Assembly: GCF_002798405.1 (NCBI RefSeq)
Contig: NZ_PGGV01000027.1
Location: forward strand, 185,894 to 249,893
Reading direction: 5' to 3'
Length of the DNA: 64,000 nucleotides
DNA from: Glycomyces xiaoerkulensis
GTDB taxonomy: Bacteria; Actinomycetota; Actinomycetes; Mycobacteriales; Micromonosporaceae
The notes under the pieces were generated by a model that was not told the DNA's origin, did no database searches, and worked only from the letters and a program-made list of their open reading frames with translations. The translations under genes and the position numbers were made by a program. Of the stretch, positions 7,712-15,932 are shown in pieces. The first letter of the stretch is position 1; each line of letters begins with the position of its first letter.

Positions 7712-9413
7712 TGCGGTCGGCCGCGTGCTCGGCACCGAGGACGCCACTCCCCTGTCGTTCTGGGTCGGCGTCGGCACGGAGGCGTACGCCCAGCTCGACG
7801 ACGTGCTCACCACCGAGCGGGAGGTCCCGGGGGTGGGGACGGTCCGCATCTCGGGGGTGGTGACGTCGGTCAGGTCGCGCCACGAGGGCGCGCAGTTCGA
7901 CTCCGACGTGTTCGACATCGCCGGCGGGCTGCTGCCGGCGCAGGTGCAGGAAGCCGCCGAGGTCACCGTCACCCGGGTGGAGCCGGAGGTTTTCGTGCCG
8001 CCGACTCCCGGCGCGGCGGTCGAGCGCGCCACCGGCGCCGAGCGCGACCGGGCACTGTACTTCGACGGCATGGAACGCCAAGTGCCCCTTGGTATCTCTC
8101 GGGACGGCCAGCCGGTGTTCCTGAACGCCGACTTCCTCGACGGGACCCGCGGGGCGCACGTGTCGATCTCGGGGATCAGCGGCGTGGCCACGAAGACGTC
8201 GTTCGCGACCTGGATGCTGTACTCGCTGCTGCACTCGGGCGCGATGGGCGCGGAGGCGGCCAACACCAAGGCGCTGATCTTCAACGTCAAGGGCGAGGAT
8301 CTGCTGCTGCTCGACCACGACAACACCCGGATCGACGACGAGATCCGGGAGTCCTACCGGCGCTTGGGGATGGCGCCGGGGGCGTTCAAGTCGGTCGAGG
8401 TGCTGGCGCCGCCGCGGGAGGGCGACGGCAACGGCGTCCCGGACGTGGCGTGCCGGTCGACCGGCGTCGACGCGTTCTACTGGACGCTGGCCGAGTTCTG
8501 CCGGGACGGATTGCTGCCGTTCGTGTTCGCCGACGCCGACGACGACCGCCAGCAGTACACGATGGTGGTCCACCAGGTCGCGGCGCGGCTGCGGAAGGAG
8601 GCCCGGCCGAAGGACAACGGCGCGGTCGCGCTCGACGGGCAACTGCTGACCACCTACCGGGACCTGATCGACCTCGTCTGCGACCGCCTGTCCGATGAGG
8701 AGACCCGCGTCGACTGGGCCGGCTCGGCGATCGGCCTGGGCACGGTGAACGCGTTCATCCGGCGGCTCATCGCCTCCGGCCGCGACATCGGGCGCCTGGT
8801 GCGCGGGGACCTGCCCCCGCGCGGCCGCACGGTCGCCTCCGACGCGCAGGCGACCGTGGTCGACCTGCACAACCTGCCCGACCGGGCGCAGCGGTTCGTG
8901 GTCGGGGTGGTCCTGCGCACCGAGTTCGACCGCAAGGAGAAGGCCGGGACGGCCCGGCCGCTCCAGTTCGTGGTGCTCGACGAGCTGAACAAGTACGCCC
9001 CGCGCGAGGGCACCAGCCCCATCAAGGACATCCTGCTCGAGATCGCCGAGCGCGGCCGTTCGCTGGGGGTGATCCTCATCGGCGCCCAGCAGACCGCCAG
9101 CGAGGTCGAGCGGCGCATCGCCTCCAACTCGGCGGTGCGCGTGGTCGGCCGCCTCGACGCGGCCGAGGCCGGTCGGCCGGAGTACGGCTTCCTCACCCAG
9201 GCCCAGCGGCAGCGGGTGCTGATGGCCAAGCCGGGCACCATGTTCGTCGGCCAGCCGGAGCTGCCGGTCCCGCTGGTGGTGAACTTCCCGTTCCCGGCGT
9301 GGGCGACCCGCCCGGCCGAGGCCGGTTCGGCACCGGCCTCCTCGGCCCGGTCGGTGACGGCCGCGGCCGACCCGTTCGAGCTGGCCGACGACGATGACGA
9401 CATCCCGTTCTAG
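7704..9413 (+). CDS. HerA-like hexameric ATPase/DNA translocase with SSB-like C-terminal tip
   Basis: This 569-residue FtsK/HerA-clade ATPase has an N-terminal HAS-like barrel (about 1-100), then a P-loop domain. The Walker A region is GISGVATKTS (157-166), which has Thr where the usual Gly precedes the lysine. Walker B is VVLDELN (D426, E427), followed by LGVILIGAQQTASEVERRI, typical of HerA. HerA pumps DNA and activates the NurA nuclease in end resection. SbcD and SbcC follow directly, and a NurA-like gene lies 5.5 kb further on, so all four parts are present. The protein ends in ELADDDDDIPF, closely resembling the protein-docking tail of bacterial SSB. It overlaps the preceding reductase gene by eight bases. 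Confidence 0.85.
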   Translation: MTDAVGRVLGTEDATPLSFWVGVGTEAYAQLDDVLTTEREVPGVGTVRISGVVTSVRSRHEGAQFDSDVFDIAGGLLPAQVQEAAEVTVTRVEPEVFVPPTPGAAVERATGAERDRALYFDGMERQVPLGISRDGQPVFLNADFLDGTRGAHVSISGISGVATKTSFATWMLYSLLHSGAMGAEAANTKALIFNVKGEDLLLLDHDNTRIDDEIRESYRRLGMAPGAFKSVEVLAPPREGDGNGVPDVACRSTGVDAFYWTLAEFCRDGLLPFVFADADDDRQQYTMVVHQVAARLRKEARPKDNGAVALDGQLLTTYRDLIDLVCDRLSDEETRVDWAGSAIGLGTVNAFIRRLIASGRDIGRLVRGDLPPRGRTVASDAQATVVDLHNLPDRAQRFVVGVVLRTEFDRKEKAGTARPLQFVVLDELNKYAPREGTSPIKDILLEIAERGRSLGVILIGAQQTASEVERRIASNSAVRVVGRLDAAEAGRPEYGFLTQAQRQRVLMAKPGTMFVGQPELPVPLVVNFPFPAWATRPAEAGSAPASSARSVTAAADPFELADDDDDIPF

Positions 9414-9423
9414 GAGCTGAGCC

Positions 9424-10581
9424 TTGCGGATTCTGCACACCTCCGACTGGCACGTCGGGGTCGCCCTGAAGGGCCGCTCCCGGCTCGACGAGCAGCGCGC
9501 GGTCTTCGGCGAGATCGTCGGGATCGCCCGAGACGAGCAGCCCGACCTGGTGATCGTGGCCGGGGACCTCTACGACACCGCCTCCCCCTCGAGCGCGGCG
9601 CAGAAACTGCTGTACACGACCCTGTCGGCCCTGCGCGCCACCGGTGCCGAGGTGGTGGCCGTGGCCGGCAACCACGACAACGGCCCGGGCCTGGAGGCGC
9701 TGCGCGAATGGGCGGCGGCCGCCGGCATCCACCTGCGCGGCCGCATCGGCAAGGCCCCCGACCACCTCGTATCCGGCGAGACCGCCGACGGCGAGCGGTG
9801 GAAGCTGGCGGCGCTGCCGTTCGTCAGCCAGCGCTACGCCGTCCGCGCCGCCGAGCTGTTCGAGCTGGGCGCCGCCGATACCGAATCGGCCTACGCCGAC
9901 CACCTGCGGCGCATGGTCGCTGCGCTGTCGCAGAACTTCACCGCCGACGCGGTGAACCTGTTCTGCGGGCACCTGACGGTCGTCGGCGGGAAGGTCGGCG
10001 GCGGCGAGCGCGAAGTCCACACCGTGGCCGACTACGCGGTCCCGGCCGCGATCTTCCCGGCCTCCACGAGCTATGCCGCCCTGGGGCACCTGCACCGGGC
10101 CCAGAAGATCGAAGGGCCCTGCCCGATCCGCTACTCCGGGGGGCCGCTCGCGGTCGACTTCGGCGAGGAGGACCACACGCCGTCGGTCACGATGGTGGAG
10201 GTCACCGCCGACACGCCCGCGCGGGACCGCCGGGTGCCGCTGGCCGAGGCGGTGCCGCTCCGGACCGTCCGCGGCACGCTCGCCGAGCTCCGGCAGGCCG
10301 AGGTGGACGAGCGGGCGTGGCTGCGGGTGTTCGTGACCGAGCCGGCGCGGGCGGGACTGCGCGGCGAGGTCGCCGAGCTGTTCCCGAACGCGGTCCAGAT
10401 CCACATCGACCCGGGCAGGGGCCCGGACGACCCGAGGCCGCGCCGGCGGCGGACCGGGCGGAGCGCGGGCGAGCTGTTCGACGCCTACCTGGCCGAGATC
10501 GGCTACGAGGACCGGGACGTGGCGGGGCTCTTCGCGGAGCTGTACGAGCAGACCCAGACCGTCGGCTCCGAGGAGGCCTGA
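9424..10581 (+). CDS. sbcD: exonuclease SbcD (Mre11 family)
   Basis: The 385-residue protein is the metallophosphoesterase subunit of the SbcCD nuclease, which opens DNA hairpins and processes protein-blocked double-strand ends. Manganese-binding motifs are in order: HTSDWHVG (I), VVAGDLYDTA (II), VAGNHDNGPG (III), FCGHLTVVGG (IV) and ALGHLHRAQ (V). A capping region and the SbcC-contact region (EIGYEDRDVAGLFAEL) follow. The start is a TTG at 9424, immediately before RILHTSDW. The stop overlaps the sbcC ATG by one base (TGATG), so the two subunits are translationally coupled. The HerA-like gene ends only 10 bases upstream. Confidence 0.95.
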   Translation: MRILHTSDWHVGVALKGRSRLDEQRAVFGEIVGIARDEQPDLVIVAGDLYDTASPSSAAQKLLYTTLSALRATGAEVVAVAGNHDNGPGLEALREWAAAAGIHLRGRIGKAPDHLVSGETADGERWKLAALPFVSQRYAVRAAELFELGAADTESAYADHLRRMVAALSQNFTADAVNLFCGHLTVVGGKVGGGEREVHTVADYAVPAAIFPASTSYAALGHLHRAQKIEGPCPIRYSGGPLAVDFGEEDHTPSVTMVEVTADTPARDRRVPLAEAVPLRTVRGTLAELRQAEVDERAWLRVFVTEPARAGLRGEVAELFPNAVQIHIDPGRGPDDPRPRRRRTGRSAGELFDAYLAEIGYEDRDVAGLFAELYEQTQTVGSEEA

Positions 10582-13013
10582 TGCGCCCGATCCGATTGGA
10601 CATGCACGGCTTCGGCGCCTACACCGAGCCCTCGACGCTCGACTTCACCGGCGTGGACTTCTTCGCGCTGACCGGCCCGACCGGCGCCGGCAAGTCCACC
10701 GTGCTCGACGCCGTGTGCTTCGCGCTGTACGGGCGCACGCCGCGCTGGCGGGTCAACTCCACCCAGAACGCGATCGCGCCCTCGGCCGTGGAGGGCCGGG
10801 TGCGGCTGGTGTTCGCCGCCGCCGGGACGCACTACGTCGCCACGCGGGTGCTGCGCCGGGACAAGAACGGCAAGGTCAAGACCTCCGGCGCCGCGCTGGA
10901 GCAGTTGCCGGCGGGGGTGGACCCGGCCGACGACACCGAGCTGGTCGAGGGCCTGGGCAAGGCGCTGGCCGGGAGCTCCAGCGAGGTGAGCGCGGCGGCC
11001 GAGCGGGTGGTCGGGCTGCCGTTCGAGCAGTTCACCAAGTGCGTGCTGCTCCCCCAGGGCGAGTTCGCCGAGTTCCTGCACGCTTCGGCCGCCGACCGCC
11101 GCAAGATCCTGGAGAACCTCCTGGGGCACAGCGTCTACCGTCGGGTCCAGCAGCTCGCGGGCGCCAAGCGCGACGCGGCCGCGACCGCGCGCCGGACCCT
11201 CGAAGCGCAGTTGGCGAAGGTCCCGCAGGTGTCCGATGAGGAGCTCGCGGCGGCCGAGCGGCGGGTGGAGGGGCTGGAGAAGCTCACCGAGCCGGTGCGC
11301 GACAAGGCCGGCGCGCTCGACGGTCTCGACGGCGCCGCCGAGGCCGCCCGGCGCCGCCTGAGCGAGGCCGAGGCGAACCTGGCCTCCCTGACCTACATCA
11401 AGCGGCCCGCCGGGATCGACGACCTCGCCGCCCGGCTGGCCGAGGCGACCGCCAAGGCCGCCGAGAAGGCCACCGAGGTCGAGACCACCGAGGCCGAGGA
11501 CGAGCGCCTCCGCGCCGAGCTCGACGGCCTCGACTCCGGTCTGATCGAGCGGCGGCTGGCCGCCTGGGAGGAGCTGGCCGAGACCGAATCGGGGCTGAAG
11601 ACCGGCCGCGAGCTGACCGACGAGCTGCGCCTCCAGTACGACGAGGCCAAGGAGCTCGAGGGCGCGGCGGCCGAGGAGATCGAGGTCTGGCACGCGGCCG
11701 TCCACAGGGCCCGGATGGCCGACCTGGCCGGGACGCTGCGCGCCGAGCTGGCCGTCGGCGAGGAGTGCCCGGTCTGCGACCGCCCGGTCGAGGCCGTCCC
11801 CGACCGCGACCTGTCCACGGCCCTCGAAGAGTCCCAGCAGGCCTCGTCCCGGGCCACCGCCGAGTACAAGGACGCTCAGAGCGCGGTCGCGAGCCTGTCG
11901 GCCAAGCTCGAGTCCTATGAAGAGCGCCTGACCGATCTGGAGCTGAAGCGCCGCCGCCTGGTCAAGAAGCTCGAAGGCGCCCCCGGACCCGAGGCGCTGC
12001 GCGCCGAGCGGGACTCCGCCGCCGAGGCCAAGCAGCACCTCAGCGGCACCGCCGCCGCCCTGAAGGCCGCCCGCCGCGCGCTCCGCGAGGCCGAGAAGCG
12101 CCGCACCGCCGCCGAGGAGCGGCAGCAGCGGGCCTGGCGCGAATTCGCCCACGCCCGCGACCAGGTCGCGGCTCTCGGTCCGCCCCCGGGCGGCGACGAC
12201 CTGGGCGATAGCTGGCAGCGGCTGACCGACTGGGCGCAGGAGTCCCTGGACCAGGCCGCCGCCGAACGCGAAGCGGTCCGCGAAGAGCTGCGCGGCCACG
12301 ACGGTCGCGCGGGCACGCTGCGCGCCGAGCTGATGGCGGCCTTGGGCGAGTTCGACGTGGACGCGCCGCGGACCGGCTCCGGCGGCGACTACGTCGCCGC
12401 CCACGCCGCCGCGGTCGAATCGGCGCGCGCGACCTCGTCGAGCATGCGCGAGGCCCGCAGCCGCCGCGTGGAGATCGAATCGGAGACCCGCAGGTTCGCC
12501 CACGAAGCCGAGGTCGCCAAGGACCTCGCCCGGCACCTGGAGGCGCGCCGGTTCATGGAGTGGCTGCTGAGCGAGGCGCTCGACGAGCTGGTGGACGGCG
12601 CGACGGTGATGCTCCACCGGATCACCGGCGGCCAGTACGACCTGATCTACCGCGATCAGGACTTCTGGGTCGTCGACCACCACGACGCCGACCTGGCCCG
12701 GCCCGCCCGGGGCCTGTCCGGCGGGGAGACGTTCGCGGCCTCCCTGTCGCTGGCGCTGGCCCTGTCCGACCAGTTGGCGGGCATGGCCGGGCACGGGGCG
12801 TGCCTGGAGTCGATCATCCTCGACGAGGGCTTCGGCACCCTCGACCCCGAGACCCTCGACGCGGTCGCCACCACCCTGGAGGCGCTGACGGTCTCCTCCC
12901 AGCGGACGGTCGGCCTGGTCACCCACGTCCCCGACCTGGCCGAGCGGGTCCCGGTCCGCTTCCGCATCACCAAGGACACCAAAGGCTCCCACGTCGAGCG
13001 GACCATGGAGTAG
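10581..13013 (+). CDS. sbcC: exonuclease SbcC (Rad50 family SMC ATPase)
   Basis: This 810-residue ATPase partners SbcD. Its N-terminal ABC half has Walker A GPTGAGKST (about 32-40) and the Q-loop in LLPQGEFAEFL. Two long antiparallel coiled coils flank a zinc hook, CPVC, at residues 396-399, almost exactly mid-protein as expected for dimerisation. The C-terminal half carries the signature LSGGETFAASLSLALAL (near 713) and Walker B SIILDEGFGTLD (near 746), then the H-loop in VGLVTHVPDLAERV. All key residues are present, so it should be active. It is shorter than the 1,000-residue E. coli enzyme, a difference taken up in the coiled coils, as in other actinobacteria. Confidence 0.95.
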   Translation: MRPIRLDMHGFGAYTEPSTLDFTGVDFFALTGPTGAGKSTVLDAVCFALYGRTPRWRVNSTQNAIAPSAVEGRVRLVFAAAGTHYVATRVLRRDKNGKVKTSGAALEQLPAGVDPADDTELVEGLGKALAGSSSEVSAAAERVVGLPFEQFTKCVLLPQGEFAEFLHASAADRRKILENLLGHSVYRRVQQLAGAKRDAAATARRTLEAQLAKVPQVSDEELAAAERRVEGLEKLTEPVRDKAGALDGLDGAAEAARRRLSEAEANLASLTYIKRPAGIDDLAARLAEATAKAAEKATEVETTEAEDERLRAELDGLDSGLIERRLAAWEELAETESGLKTGRELTDELRLQYDEAKELEGAAAEEIEVWHAAVHRARMADLAGTLRAELAVGEECPVCDRPVEAVPDRDLSTALEESQQASSRATAEYKDAQSAVASLSAKLESYEERLTDLELKRRRLVKKLEGAPGPEALRAERDSAAEAKQHLSGTAAALKAARRALREAEKRRTAAEERQQRAWREFAHARDQVAALGPPPGGDDLGDSWQRLTDWAQESLDQAAAEREAVREELRGHDGRAGTLRAELMAALGEFDVDAPRTGSGGDYVAAHAAAVESARATSSSMREARSRRVEIESETRRFAHEAEVAKDLARHLEARRFMEWLLSEALDELVDGATVMLHRITGGQYDLIYRDQDFWVVDHHDADLARPARGLSGGETFAASLSLALALSDQLAGMAGHGACLESIILDEGFGTLDPETLDAVATTLEALTVSSQRTVGLVTHVPDLAERVPVRFRITKDTKGSHVERTME

Positions 13014-13169
13014 GCCCGGCCGGGCACCGCCCCGGCGGCGAACCGACTGGAGGAATCCACGAAAATCCCCCGGATCCGGCGCCCGCGGCCGTTCCCCGGT
13101 AGTAAGGGGTCCACAAATCGCGCCGGATTCGTCCCGTTCGCAACTTGACGGGCGGTCGACACTGGACGC

Positions 13170-13562
13170 ATGACCGTACCTTCCCCTGATTCGCCTCGGC
13201 AATGGTCGAGCCCGCCGCACGGCCGACCGCCGCGCAACCCCGACCCGGACCCCGACCGCCTCCTCTACCGAGCGATCGGGATCGTCAGCGCAACGGTCCT
13301 GTGGATGCTCTGCACGGCGGCCCTGCTCGCATCCGCCGTCGGCGCGGGTTTGTGCTCGATGGCGGGCGCGACCTGCACCGAAGAGGATACCCGCCAATTC
13401 GACCTGTTCTCGACGTTGTGGGTGGTCTCGCTGCTGGGCGGACCGTTCCTCATCGCCGTCCTGGCCTTCGCCCTCCGGTTCGGCAAGACCGGCGCCGCGT
13501 ACGTGCTCGTCGGCGTCGCCCTAGCGGTGGCGGTGCTCGCCGATTCGGCGGCCTCGGCGTAA
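13170..13562 (+). CDS. small membrane protein of unknown function
   Basis: The 130-residue protein has a proline-rich hydrophilic N-terminus (about 30 residues) and three hydrophobic segments: near AIGIVSATVLWMLCTAALLA, LWVVSLLGGPFLIAVLAFAL and AAYVLVGVALAVAVLA. The loop between helices one and two holds two cysteines (LCSMAGATC), which could form an extracytoplasmic disulfide. The ATG at 13170 has a weak ribosome site. The last 42 bases overlap the end of the convergent nucleotidyltransferase gene. I recognise no family, and it has no evident link to DNA repair. Confidence 0.6.
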   Translation: MTVPSPDSPRQWSSPPHGRPPRNPDPDPDRLLYRAIGIVSATVLWMLCTAALLASAVGAGLCSMAGATCTEEDTRQFDLFSTLWVVSLLGGPFLIAVLAFALRFGKTGAAYVLVGVALAVAVLADSAASA

Positions 13563-14075
13563 GGCCAGCAACTCCCGCACCAGGAACTCGGTCTTCGCCG
13601 TCAGCAAATGCGGAGGGTATGCCTCCTCCAAGGATTCGAGCGCCTCGTCGACCGAACCGAACCCGGCCATCCGATACAGGGTCAGCAGGTCCTCGGCGTC
13701 CCGATCGGCCCTGGCAGCGACCGCCTTCATTGCGAACAGATAGCGCGGCGAGGCCACCCGGACCGAGATCCCCGGTTCATCGAGGAGCACCGTCGCATTC
13801 GGATCGGCCCCCGGCAGGAACCCCTTGACCGCATCGTTCAGCCAGTCCTCCGGCAGCCCTCGGCGCTCGCCCACCTTGCGAGCGGCGTCGTAGACCACCT
13901 GCTTAGGCTCGAAAATCGCATCGAGGTCCCTGGTAAGACGCCGGGTGCTGTACGCCAGGGCCATCGCCGCGCCGCCGACGAGGAAGATCTCGGCGCGCTC
14001 GCCGTCCTGATCGAGGGCCTCACCGAGCTCGGTCAGCAGCTCGATAATGTCCTCACGGCTCAGCAGTTCGTTCAT
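13521..14075 (-). CDS. nucleotidyltransferase-fold protein (DUF6036/AbiEii-like), likely toxin partner
   Basis: This 184-residue protein has the minimal nucleotidyltransferase signature: a helix, then FLVGGAAMALAYSTRRLTRD followed by LDAIFEP, matching the GG...DLD arrangement of AbiEii/MNT-like enzymes. A later YLFAMKAVAARADRDAEDL segment matches the conserved KxxAxRxRDxxDL helix of DUF6036 proteins. Such proteins pair with a DNA-binding partner in toxin-antitoxin or abortive-infection modules and may modify RNA or tRNA ends. The start overlaps the end of the XRE gene as ATGA, so the pair is one coupled operon. The pair sits between sbcC and the NurA-like gene, against their direction, suggesting insertion. 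Confidence 0.75.
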   Translation of the reverse strand: MNELLSREDIIELLTELGEALDQDGERAEIFLVGGAAMALAYSTRRLTRDLDAIFEPKQVVYDAARKVGERRGLPEDWLNDAVKGFLPGADPNATVLLDEPGISVRVASPRYLFAMKAVAARADRDAEDLLTLYRMAGFGSVDEALESLEEAYPPHLLTAKTEFLVRELLALRRGRRIGEHRHR

Positions 14076-14686
14076 ACGCTCTCCAGCGAAGTTCGATCGA
14101 TCAGCACACCTCTCGCTGCAAGCTCGGGCGGGGAGGAAGCGAACGCCAGAACGGCCAGGCCGGGCGAAGGGCGTTCTATGATGTCCTCGATCACGAACCA
14201 GGATCTGCGGAGGAACCGACCCGGAGCGCTCGCCCAGCCGGGCACCGGTAGCCCGACTCCACGGCTCACGTACTCGGCGATACCGGCCAGCATCGCGTCC
14301 CAGCGTTTGTCCCCGGTGCTTTCGGGCTCGATCCGGACTGCTCGCCGGACTGCGGCCGCATCCGCTCGCCTGATGTCGTCGACGAACTGGACTACCTGCC
14401 TGAAGGCCTCGGCGGAGTCGTGCTCGGCCAAGGATCTCCGAATCTGTGCCGCCGTGAACTCCAGCGACGACATCCGGCTGTGCTCGCTGCGAACGCCGAG
14501 CTTGACACCGACCACGTCTGCGAAGCGCTCGAGCGTACTGAGGCGGGGATCGGAGGCGCCGGATTCAAGGCGCGCGATCGCCGATTGCGTGGTGCCGATC
14601 CGGGCGGCTACCTCGCTCTGCGATAGCCCGCTCCTGACCCTCGCCGCCCGAAGCCGCTCCACTGCCGTCGATCTTGCCGCTTGCAT
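14072..14686 (-). CDS. XRE-family DNA-binding protein, likely antitoxin and autorepressor
   Basis: The 204-residue protein starts with a clear helix-turn-helix (about residues 9-65): LRAARVRSGLSQSEVAARIG, then TTQSAIARLESGASDPRLST. A helical middle follows, then a C-terminal domain ending LAARGVLIDRTSLESV, related to domains fused to XRE in antitoxins that pair with nucleotidyltransferase toxins. The ATG at 14686-14684 lies six bases after a TATAAT-type -10 box, so the transcript is probably leaderless. An imperfect palindrome sits over that promoter and is a good candidate for its own operator. It is translationally coupled to the nucleotidyltransferase gene. Confidence 0.78.
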   Translation of the reverse strand: MQAARSTAVERLRAARVRSGLSQSEVAARIGTTQSAIARLESGASDPRLSTLERFADVVGVKLGVRSEHSRMSSLEFTAAQIRRSLAEHDSAEAFRQVVQFVDDIRRADAAAVRRAVRIEPESTGDKRWDAMLAGIAEYVSRGVGLPVPGWASAPGRFLRRSWFVIEDIIERPSPGLAVLAFASSPPELAARGVLIDRTSLESV

Positions 14687-14692
14687 GGATCG

Positions 14693-14712
14693 ATTATATC
14701 GTATTCGCTATA
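14693..14712 (-). promoter_or_regulatory. promoter and operator-like palindrome of the XRE/NTase operon
   Basis: Read on the minus strand, a TATAAT box (14698-14693) ends six bases before the ATG at 14686, which predicts a start site at or next to the start codon. The 18 bases 14695-14712 (TATAGCGAATACGATATA on the minus strand) match their own reverse complement at 14 of 18 positions. This is the usual geometry for an XRE antitoxin binding over its own promoter. The region is strikingly AT-rich for this genome. Confidence 0.55.
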
Positions 14713-14880
14713 CGGCGTTCGCCGCTCCGCGGTCACTCGGCTTGACGCACTGCCTCCAAGATCGGCTACAGGCCTTCACCTCAAGGTGCGCCCGCTGGGG
14801 CGCTCGGGGCGCCGACCTGGCCGACCCTCTGGGACCGATCATCTAGGCTGGGACCGACCCGCCCGGAAAGCAGGTGCGCC

Positions 14881-15786
14881 TTGCAGATCACCGTCGACGC
14901 CTGGGACCCGTCCTTCGCCGACAACTCCGAATCGCCGTCCCGGTCCGACTCCGCGACCGTCGACGCCGGGGTCGAGATCCCGGCCGAGCGGTGGGCCCCG
15001 GTCGACGCCCCGAGCACCGGCCCGCGGAGAGTCCTCCTGGTCGACGGCGTGCGCCGCATCGACGCGCGGGTGGAATTGACCGACCAGGACGGACGCTGGC
15101 CGGGCCTGTGCGTGTCCTGGGCGGCCGGAGCGGTCGCCTGCGACCTCGACGGCAGGGCCTCGGCGGTGACCGAGGCGGCCGTCGAGCGCGGCCTGTTCGC
15201 GCCGGTCGACCCCGAGACCGACTTCGGCGGCTACACCCACCACAAGACCGAGGCCGCCGACGCGGGCGAGCTCATCAACGCCAGCCAGACGGCCATGACC
15301 CAACTCGAGGCGAAGGTCGCCGCCTCGGTGGCCACGCACGCCGAGCTGTCGGTCCTCGACGGGACCCTGCGCGGCCGGACCCGGCTGCCGAACTCGGTCG
15401 GCTACGTCAAAAGCCACCACCGCACCTACCTCCAAGGCACGCTCAACGGCGTGGTGGAGCGGCTCCGGCCCGGGCAGCGGACCCCCGTGTTCCACCTGCT
15501 GACGACCTGGCCCCGCTACTCGTGGTACCTGCGCCTGCCGGGCACCCGCTCGCGCGGCTGGGCCGGCGTGGCGCGCCTGGAGGCCGCCGACGGGCTCAGC
15601 GAGGAGGCTGCGGTCGCGCTGGCCGACGCCACGGCGTCGGCCCTGCCGCCGCTGGGGTCGGCCGCGCACAAGGACGCCCGGGCCCCGCAGAACCTCACCC
15701 CCATCGCCGGGCTGGAGCGGCGCCTGAAGCGGATGCTCGGCGACGCCCGGCTGCTGCTGCGGTCGGTCCGGTCGGCCGCGTACTGA
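14881..15786 (+). CDS. NurA-like nuclease
   Basis: This 301-residue protein matches the NurA fold by its ordered acidic motifs: VLLVDGVRRIDARV (D55, motif I), SVLDGTLRG (D160, motif II) and GYVKSHHRTYL (K177, motif III, RNase H-like active site). The later STRSRGWAGVARLEA-like region has the conserved strand expected near the C-terminus. NurA nucleases resect DNA ends together with HerA and Mre11-Rad50. Here the HerA-like, SbcD and SbcC genes lie just upstream in the same direction, separated by an inserted toxin-antitoxin-like pair. The TTG at 14881 follows GAAAGCAGG. The family call is mine by motif; a profile search would settle it. Confidence 0.7.
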   Translation: MQITVDAWDPSFADNSESPSRSDSATVDAGVEIPAERWAPVDAPSTGPRRVLLVDGVRRIDARVELTDQDGRWPGLCVSWAAGAVACDLDGRASAVTEAAVERGLFAPVDPETDFGGYTHHKTEAADAGELINASQTAMTQLEAKVAASVATHAELSVLDGTLRGRTRLPNSVGYVKSHHRTYLQGTLNGVVERLRPGQRTPVFHLLTTWPRYSWYLRLPGTRSRGWAGVARLEAADGLSEEAAVALADATASALPPLGSAAHKDARAPQNLTPIAGLERRLKRMLGDARLLLRSVRSAAY

Positions 15787-15847
15787 CCCGCCTCCGGCGC
15801 CGGCCGGTGCCCTCGGCCGGTGGACAGGCGCACCGCGACTTAGTAAA

Positions 15848-15870
15848 GTGAGGTATATAAATATATTCAC
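15848..15870 (+). promoter_or_regulatory. AT-rich promoter/operator-like element upstream of the cellulase
   Basis: The 23 bases from GTGAGG to TTCAC contain an 18-base run that is almost all A and T (TATATAAATATA core, near-palindromic), extreme for this genome. It lies about 65 bases before the cellulase start. It could hold the -10 region, a regulator site, or both; I cannot separate the two by eye. Confidence 0.4.
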
Positions 15871-15932
15871 TGCGGCAGCGACGGCACGCACCCGGCATCC
15901 GCGCGCTGCCGCCCCGAACACGAGGGCAGACC

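Noticed and set aside
6815-8326. Leftward extension of the 6491-6814 protein across the RibD-type and HerA-like genes
   Set aside because: Low-complexity Ser/Pro/Arg shadow; the real protein starts at the ATG at 6814.
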